Assembly (NCBI RefSeq): GCF_018320785.1
Contig: NC_054867.1
Coordinates: 33,483,855-33,547,854, forward strand
Direction: 5' to 3'
Length of the DNA: 64,000 bases
From: Cheilinus undulatus
Lineage: Eukaryota; Chordata; Actinopteri; Labriformes; Labridae
In this document: positions 61,401 to 64,000 of the stretch, one piece after another
How positions within the stretch are numbered: position 1 is the first letter of the stretch
Layout of the letters: every line of letters begins with the position of its first letter
The notes under the pieces: generated by a model
Database searches by the model: none
Seen by the model: the letters and a program-made list of their open reading frames with translations, nothing else
What the model was told of the DNA's origin: nothing
Position numbers and translations under genes: made by a program

Positions 61401-64000
61401 TTCCAGCATAAGGAATAGTCATGTAGGAGAAATCCATGATTAAGTTTAAGTATCAAAAGCAAGGCAAGGTTAAAAAAAAAATCACACAGCTCAATGGAAG
61501 TTCTTTATAAAGTGACAAACTGAGCATTAAACACATTTAGAACATAATAGAAAATAAGAGCATGATTATGAGATATTAGAATACAAACTATATTAATGTA
61601 AAACTAGAAAGAAAGAAATATGGCATTAGGCAAAAATAAGACATACCAGTAAAAAATATATAAAATACCCTCAATTGTGTGTTTGTGTGTGTCTATTCTA
61701 TTTGAAAGCTGCACCAAAAAACGACTTTAAATTCGCAGCCTTTGTAAGTGTTTCCATAATATATGCATCAACAGAGAGTGTTGAGAAAAGCAAAGCCCTT
61801 TTATTCTTTTCTTAAACTTATCTTTCATTGTTTTACTGAGTCTATTTGTTTAAGATTGATTAAATACATATACATTTATGGTCTAGTTTTGTATTTGTAG
61901 CTCACACAGATTTCTGCAGTCTGTTTCATTTTGCTTTATCCGTGTTTTATGTACAAGCTGCTCTATACTAGTCTATTTATACTTGTTTTTAGAAACCTGC
62001 CTCATTATCAGTGATGTTCAAGATTCAAGACTCAAAGCTTTTCTTTTCATGTGCACAGTTAGGAAGCACGTTCCCATAAACAGTGACATTCTTTCTTTGC
62101 CGTCCACAATGAATGCCATACAGTAAAGTACAAGATATATAAATGCATGGGAAAAATACGAGACAAAAAAATACACACAATAAAAAATAACACATATATA
62201 TAATATAAATAGACATCTAAATGTACAAAATGGCAGTGAAATAGAATAGGCCTTTAAGCAGCATGTCAAGTTGAGCAGCATGTTAAGTTGAAAGTCATGT
62301 AGTGCAAGGCTGTATGTGCAATGCCTCGGCAAGGTGCAACGTTGTGCAAATGGAGTTGTTACTGAAAGGTTTTGAGACATGTACAGAGCAAATTTTTATC
62401 TTTTCATTGTCTACAAGCAAGCATTTTACTTCTAATAAATGATTAAAGATTACCTGCTTCAACTGTAATTTGAAGCACATTTGCACTAGTAATCAAGGCA
62501 TACAATAATACAATGCTGGCCGGGCCATCCTGCAGTGTAACATCCTTCATTTTCAATGCTTCAGATATATTTTACTGTGAATATTTTAAATGTCATTGCG
62601 TAAAACCAGGAATCCCAAAAATAATTCTGGGAAGTATCTACCACATTTGCAAACAACAAAAACTGAAGTCCCGCTTATCATTTTGATACTGACGTATCAT
62701 CTTATTTTGTATTTCAAAATGTGTATTTAACAAATTGGTGAATAAGACTCATGTTCAGTTAAATTGTGAGAAAAAGTAAGGTTCTTCCAACAAGATAAAG
62801 CATGAAGAAGTCTCATTACACAAGGGTAAACCTCTTTTGTCCCCCCTCACTCAGCAGCACCCCCCACTCCCCACCCCCCCATCTGTCTGTGTGTTGTGTG
62901 TGTGTCTGCAGCAGCCGCGGCGGTGTGGCTCAGGTGTCACCTCCCAGGCGACAGGTAAAGTGCTGTGATTAGTTCTGCCCCGGGAACAAAAGGAGAGGAG
63001 GCTGCTTTGGTGGCTTTGGGGCAGGTGTGTGCAGCACCAACTAAAAACATGACCCCAAGGGAGGAGGCAAGGTTTTCATGCTTTTTCTAATGCACAAAGC
63101 CTCCAACCACAGCTTCATCCCTCTGATTTTCCCTCTTTATTTCATACTCTATACACAGATTTGACTAGATGATACATGTACAAAATAAAAGCTGACCTCA
63201 TGCCGATCAGCTGCAGGGATGTCGTAGTTCTCTGCTCTAAGATTTGAAGCTGCGACAATGTAGTCCATGTGGAAGTTGCTGTCATCATCCTGTGCAAAAA
63301 AGGGATGCAAAACAGACTTCATTATTCTTTTATATGACCAAACCTTGATGCAGAAGGGCAAATCACACCTGTAGTGTATTCATGTTAATGCAGTGTCATC
63401 CCTGCTCCATTTGTCCTCTTTGAAACTTTTGTTGTAGGGTCACTTAGATCATTCTCATACATGACATGGTCATCCCGTCAGAATTTGCGGGAAATCAAAT
63501 TTCTGTTGTGATCAGTGCAGCCAGTGAGGTCATGCCTCTGCTGCTGCGGCTCTACAAAGGCCAGACGAGCGACTGTCACTCAGCGACGCCTTCAGGGGAT
63601 GTGAGGACGCTCCTCATAAGCAACCTGATGCAACTAAAACCCTCCTACACACATTCCATCCACCCGCAGCCTGACCTGTGCAGGTAGTGATGGAAATAAA
63701 GAGGAGGGGGAGCGGGGAAGATTAGGGATTTCATTCTTCTTTGGTGATGATATTTGATATGCCTCTAACTTACCTCATGCACCTTCATCACTGCTTCTCC
63801 TGACTCATAGAATGGATTTGGCAGAACCTTATTCAGGCTAGAAATTCTTCTTACATTTACCTCTGCAGCTACAGCAGCTGCATCCTGTCTGAACACCTCA
63901 TTGGTTTTTGTTAAGCCTGAAGTGGAGGGTGCATGAGGTGAAGATTCTGTCACCATGACACAAAGAGGTTTGATTTCATCTCCACATTCATTAAGATACA
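34350..64000 (-). CDS. uba7: Ubiquitin-like modifier activating enzyme 7 (E1), C-terminal 276 residues (six exons; 5' end outside window)
   Basis: Exons on the minus strand are 64000-63774 (partial), 63289-63197, 61093-60902, 39210-39109, 37649-37567 and 34485-34350, with phases that join in one frame to TGA at 34350-34352. E1 enzymes adenylate a ubiquitin-like protein and pass it through a catalytic Cys to an E2. [20 protein letters not shown] and [20 protein letters not shown] are the conserved end of the active adenylation domain. [22 protein letters not shown] and [18 protein letters not shown] form the C-terminal ubiquitin-fold domain that docks the E2. SKRI/AGL is closer to UBA7 than to UBA1 (SKLI/VGL). 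The neighbour inka1 agrees, since in mammals INKA1 and UBA7 converge. UBA7 activates the interferon-induced ISG15. The catalytic Cys domain is beyond the window. Introns are 0.5, 2.1, 21.7, 1.5 and 3.1 kb. Confidence 0.9.
34943..35915 (-). mobile_element. Tc1/mariner relic, inverted copy of the 6067 family
   Basis: It starts CACTATGGACCAAAGTATTG. Read on the minus strand, its body follows the element at 6067-7043: [19 protein letters not shown]-like, then [16 protein letters not shown]. The right end lacks a clear terminus and fades after CCAGCAGGGATGAAATTTC (about 35895-35915). A C/T homopolymer block lies at 35041-35062. Transposase frames are broken. Confidence 0.8.
35920..37560. other. 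uba7 last intron, remainder
   Basis: No repeat or exon recognised. A 111-codon plus-strand frame at 36844-37179 has no family features and no splice context. Confidence 0.5.
37567..37649 (-). CDS. uba7: uba7 exon, ubiquitin-fold domain middle
   Basis: Acceptor TCTTTTGCAG, donor GTATGT; 27 codons plus two bases. It reads [20 protein letters not shown] then QEERLAL, comparable to human UBA7 HGLRVRILLHGSALLYAAG. A nearer AG at 37624-37625 would break the frame, so the farther acceptor was chosen. Confidence 0.85.
39109..39210 (-). CDS. uba7: uba7 exon, start of ubiquitin-fold domain
   Basis: 34 codons, [16 protein letters not shown] then [14 protein letters not shown], matching the E1 pattern (W)xLWDRFEVxG...EMTLKQFLDYFK. 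The acceptor ATCGGCAG is preceded by a long TG repeat on this strand. The donor is GTATGT. Confidence 0.92.
39238..39276. repeat. CA/TG dinucleotide microsatellite
   Basis: About 19 CA units with one CC interruption. On the uba7 strand it is a TG run ending roughly 28 bases before the acceptor of exon 39109-39210, where a pyrimidine tract is usual. Confidence 0.95.
39690..39910 (+). repeat. Interspersed teleost repeat with tRNA-like end
   Basis: Phrases GGGGTTAAGCATCTTGAC, GGACACACTGGCATGTGACTG, CAGGAGCTGGGGATTGACAC and GTGCTACTGAACCACAGACC follow a very common fish repeat whose end resembles an inverted tRNA-like head. Degenerate. Confidence 0.6.
41540..41670 (-). promoter_or_regulatory. 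Possible regulatory element in uba7 intron (CRE, MEF2-like)
   Basis: A perfect cAMP-response palindrome TGACGTCA lies at 41657-41664. An A/T core CTATTTTTAC (minus strand GTAAAAATAG, MEF2-like) lies at 41555-41564, with a CCCTCC-rich block between. This stretch is more G+C-rich than its surroundings. No linked exon is proven. It could be an enhancer or an internal promoter. Confidence 0.3.
42040..42610 (-). repeat. TAGCTA-rich interspersed repeat, copy B
   Basis: Core of GCTAAAGCTAACTTAGCTAT units (42060-42370), flanked to the right by sequence which, inverted, matches copy A: GACTAAG..., AAGTCTGGCAGTTACATTC and TTTGCTGGGACAATTTC. Opposite orientation to copy A. Confidence 0.7.
43944..44506. 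mobile_element. piggyBac-type MITE with internal duplication
   Basis: TTAA at both ends (43944-43947, 44503-44506) encloses termini CCCTCCGAGGGC and, inverted, CCCTTCGCGGTC (9 of 12 agree). Inside are two related copies of about 110 bases (around 44005 and 44345), each with CTGATTAG, CTGAAG, GCTTTGAAAG and ATGATTTTTA in order. 563 bp, no transposase. Confidence 0.75.
44685..44800 (+). mobile_element. Tc1/mariner 5' fragment
   Basis: TTTTGGCCACACCTGTTAAT, then GAATTAAGGTGTTTCAATCAG, then AAGCACCTATTTG parallels the left end of the element at 6067 (CTGTTAATTGTTGAGGTATT, TCAATCAGACC, AAGCACCCATGCAG). Only this end remains. Confidence 0.55.
44800..46880. other. uba7 21.7-kb intron, part, nothing recognised
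   Basis: A run of A at 44986-45004. No exon, RNA or repeat identified by eye. Short frames have no family features. Confidence 0.5.
46884..47656. mobile_element. hAT-type nonautonomous element
   Basis: Termini CAGTGTTGCCAACT and, inverted, CAGTGTTGAAAACT. Flanking 8-mers TTTGTATG (46876-46883) and TTTATATG (47657-47664) agree at 7 of 8. The right arm has CTAGATTTGTTGCTAGTAGC, a phrase of a common fish element. 773 bp without a transposase. Confidence 0.8.
48651..48724. repeat. Hairpin with 34-bp stem and 6-base loop
   Basis: The left arm ATGGATTCTTTCTCACAGGC... (48659-48684) pairs with 48691-48716 with one mismatch around the loop AAAGAA. Pairing continues outward for about eight more bases (ATGTTTCG with GGAACAT), six matching. 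It may be a tiny fold-back element or a small-RNA hairpin. Confidence 0.85.
48730..50735. other. uba7 intron, part, nothing recognised
   Basis: AT-rich, no exon or repeat recognised. A frame at 49439-49648 has no features. Confidence 0.45.
50741..50945 (+). mobile_element. tRNA-derived SINE, second copy
   Basis: Head TTAGCTCAGGTTG (A box), then GAGGCCATAGTCCTCAAAGC and GCAATCGATTCCCAG (B box), then a C/T-rich body ending TCCTGTCCAATCACGACAAA. Same family as 28127-28290. Confidence 0.75.
50950..53290. other. uba7 intron, part, nothing recognised
   Basis: No exon, RNA gene or clear repeat seen by eye. Short frames only. Confidence 0.45.
53300..53580 (-). repeat. TAGCTA-rich interspersed repeat, copy C
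   Basis: Core with TTAGCTTTAGCTAAAGC and TGTAGCTACATAGCTACC, then AAAACAGGTCTATAGATAG and CCCAGATCAGACCTCTGAT, which inverted match copy A (AGAGGTCTAATCTGGGAT, AACCTGTCTTAAAAG). It abuts the mariner relic at 53585. Confidence 0.65.
53585..53886 (-). mobile_element. Tc1/mariner relic (terminal third)
   Basis: It shares CCAAACGCTTCCACTTTCT, TATCCAGCAGGGATGAAAT and AAGGTGCTTGATTTTATACA with the far end of the 34943 element and the inverted left end of the 6067 element. It ends ACACTTTTGTCCAGATAGCG before TA, a recognisable terminus. No transposase remains. Confidence 0.7.
53890..56790. other. uba7 intron, part, nothing recognised
   Basis: A short C run at 54150-54165. The stretch 55130-55350 is somewhat G+C-richer and open in one plus frame (71 codons), without family features. 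It could be conserved noncoding sequence. Confidence 0.4.
56798..57324. mobile_element. hAT-type MITE
   Basis: Termini TAGGGGTGGGAA and, inverted, TAGGGGTGGGAGAA. Flanking 8-mers GTAGCTTC and GTAGGTAC agree at 6 of 8. The interior repeats CGATAC and ATATTGCGAT, typical of a widespread fish hAT-derived element. 527 bp, no transposase. The 82-codon frame inside is not a gene. Confidence 0.82.
57330..60900. other. uba7 intron, part next to the exon at 60.9 kb
   Basis: No exon found. (CAGAAT)4 lies at 59455-59478, the inverted tail type seen at 10281. 59200-59385 has GGTGCTGGGTTCG at the left and GGTACCCAGCCCTAG at the right, possibly a small hAT-type element with unclear edges. A 135-codon plus frame at 58175-58582 has no recognisable content. 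Confidence 0.45.
60902..61093 (-). CDS. uba7: uba7 exon [20 protein letters not shown]
   Basis: 64 codons, acceptor CTTCACAG, donor GTGAGT, both phase 0. It contains [20 protein letters not shown], the crossover segment at the end of the adenylation domain, then [15 protein letters not shown] leading to the ubiquitin-fold domain. Confidence 0.95.
61100..63190. other. uba7 2.1-kb intron
   Basis: Mostly AT-rich. A G+C-rich patch at 62845-63060 has C runs, a TGTGTG run and CAGCAGCCGCGGCGGTGTG, in contrast to its neighbours. No exon in frame was found there. Confidence 0.5.
63197..63289 (-). CDS. uba7: uba7 exon [11 protein letters not shown]
   Basis: 31 codons from acceptor TTTGCACAG to donor GTCAGC. 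It encodes [20 protein letters not shown] and [11 protein letters not shown], almost invariant in E1 enzymes and part of the adenylation domain. Confidence 0.95.
63774..64000 (-). CDS. uba7: uba7 exon (partial at window edge)
   Basis: The minus-strand frame is open from the window edge to GAG, with donor GTAAGT at 63773. It reads [20 protein letters not shown]... and ends [22 protein letters not shown], comparable in place to the variable linker before DDDSNFH in E1 enzymes (LEELKATLPSP in UBA1). The true acceptor may lie inside or beyond the edge. The linker is poorly conserved, hence moderate confidence. Confidence 0.6.

Noticed and set aside
34350-64000. Naming the E1 gene uba1 instead of uba7
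   Set aside because: [10 protein letters not shown] and AAVAGL fit UBA7 better than UBA1 (SKLIAGKIIP, AAVVGL), and the inka1 neighbour fits UBA7.

Overview
This is a window of vertebrate nuclear DNA, almost certainly from a teleost fish. The genes have small exons, GT/AG introns and long AT-rich introns. The repeats are typical of fish: Tc1/mariner elements flanked by TA, hAT-type miniature elements with 8-bp target duplications, and tRNA-derived SINEs. No bacterial-style operon is present, and most open frames in the window are chance or repeat-derived.

Three genuine protein-coding genes are visible. (1) 94-13127, plus strand: the last five coding exons of gnai2, the inhibitory G-protein alpha subunit i2, with a spliced 3' UTR that probably runs to about 17.0 kb and contains a Tc1-like element. 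(2) 29.5-31.7 kb, plus strand: inka1 (fam212a family), a small PAK4-inhibitor gene with its Inka box, encoded almost entirely in one exon. (3) 64000 down to 34350, minus strand: the C-terminal six exons of uba7, an E1 activating enzyme for ubiquitin-like protein (ISG15 in mammals), including the end of the adenylation domain and the ubiquitin-fold domain. Its introns are very large, one of 21.7 kb. inka1 and uba7 converge tail to tail, the arrangement known at human 3p21.31, where GNAI2 also lies. That synteny supports all three names.

The most unusual stretch is 17.1-26.4 kb. A Tc1-like element (17114-26425) is split by an insertion of about 8.0 kb (18301-26309). The outer arms of the insertion look like the two ends of one interspersed fish repeat. 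Between them lies an intron-containing fragment of a kinesin-1 heavy chain (kif5) gene. That fragment is broken by an in-frame stop and by a miniature inverted-repeat element sitting inside an exon. The insertion also holds a 1.7-kb minisatellite, a hAT-type element and a row of tRNA-like modules. This looks like gene-fragment capture, or a composite transposed segment.

The uba7 introns and the gnai2 introns hold many further repeats: three copies of a TAGCTA-rich repeat, three relics of one Tc1/mariner family, a piggyBac-type MITE, several hAT-type MITEs, SINEs, a perfect 38-bp palindrome and a 34-bp-stem hairpin. I see no tRNA, rRNA or CRISPR features beyond the tRNA-like modules noted.
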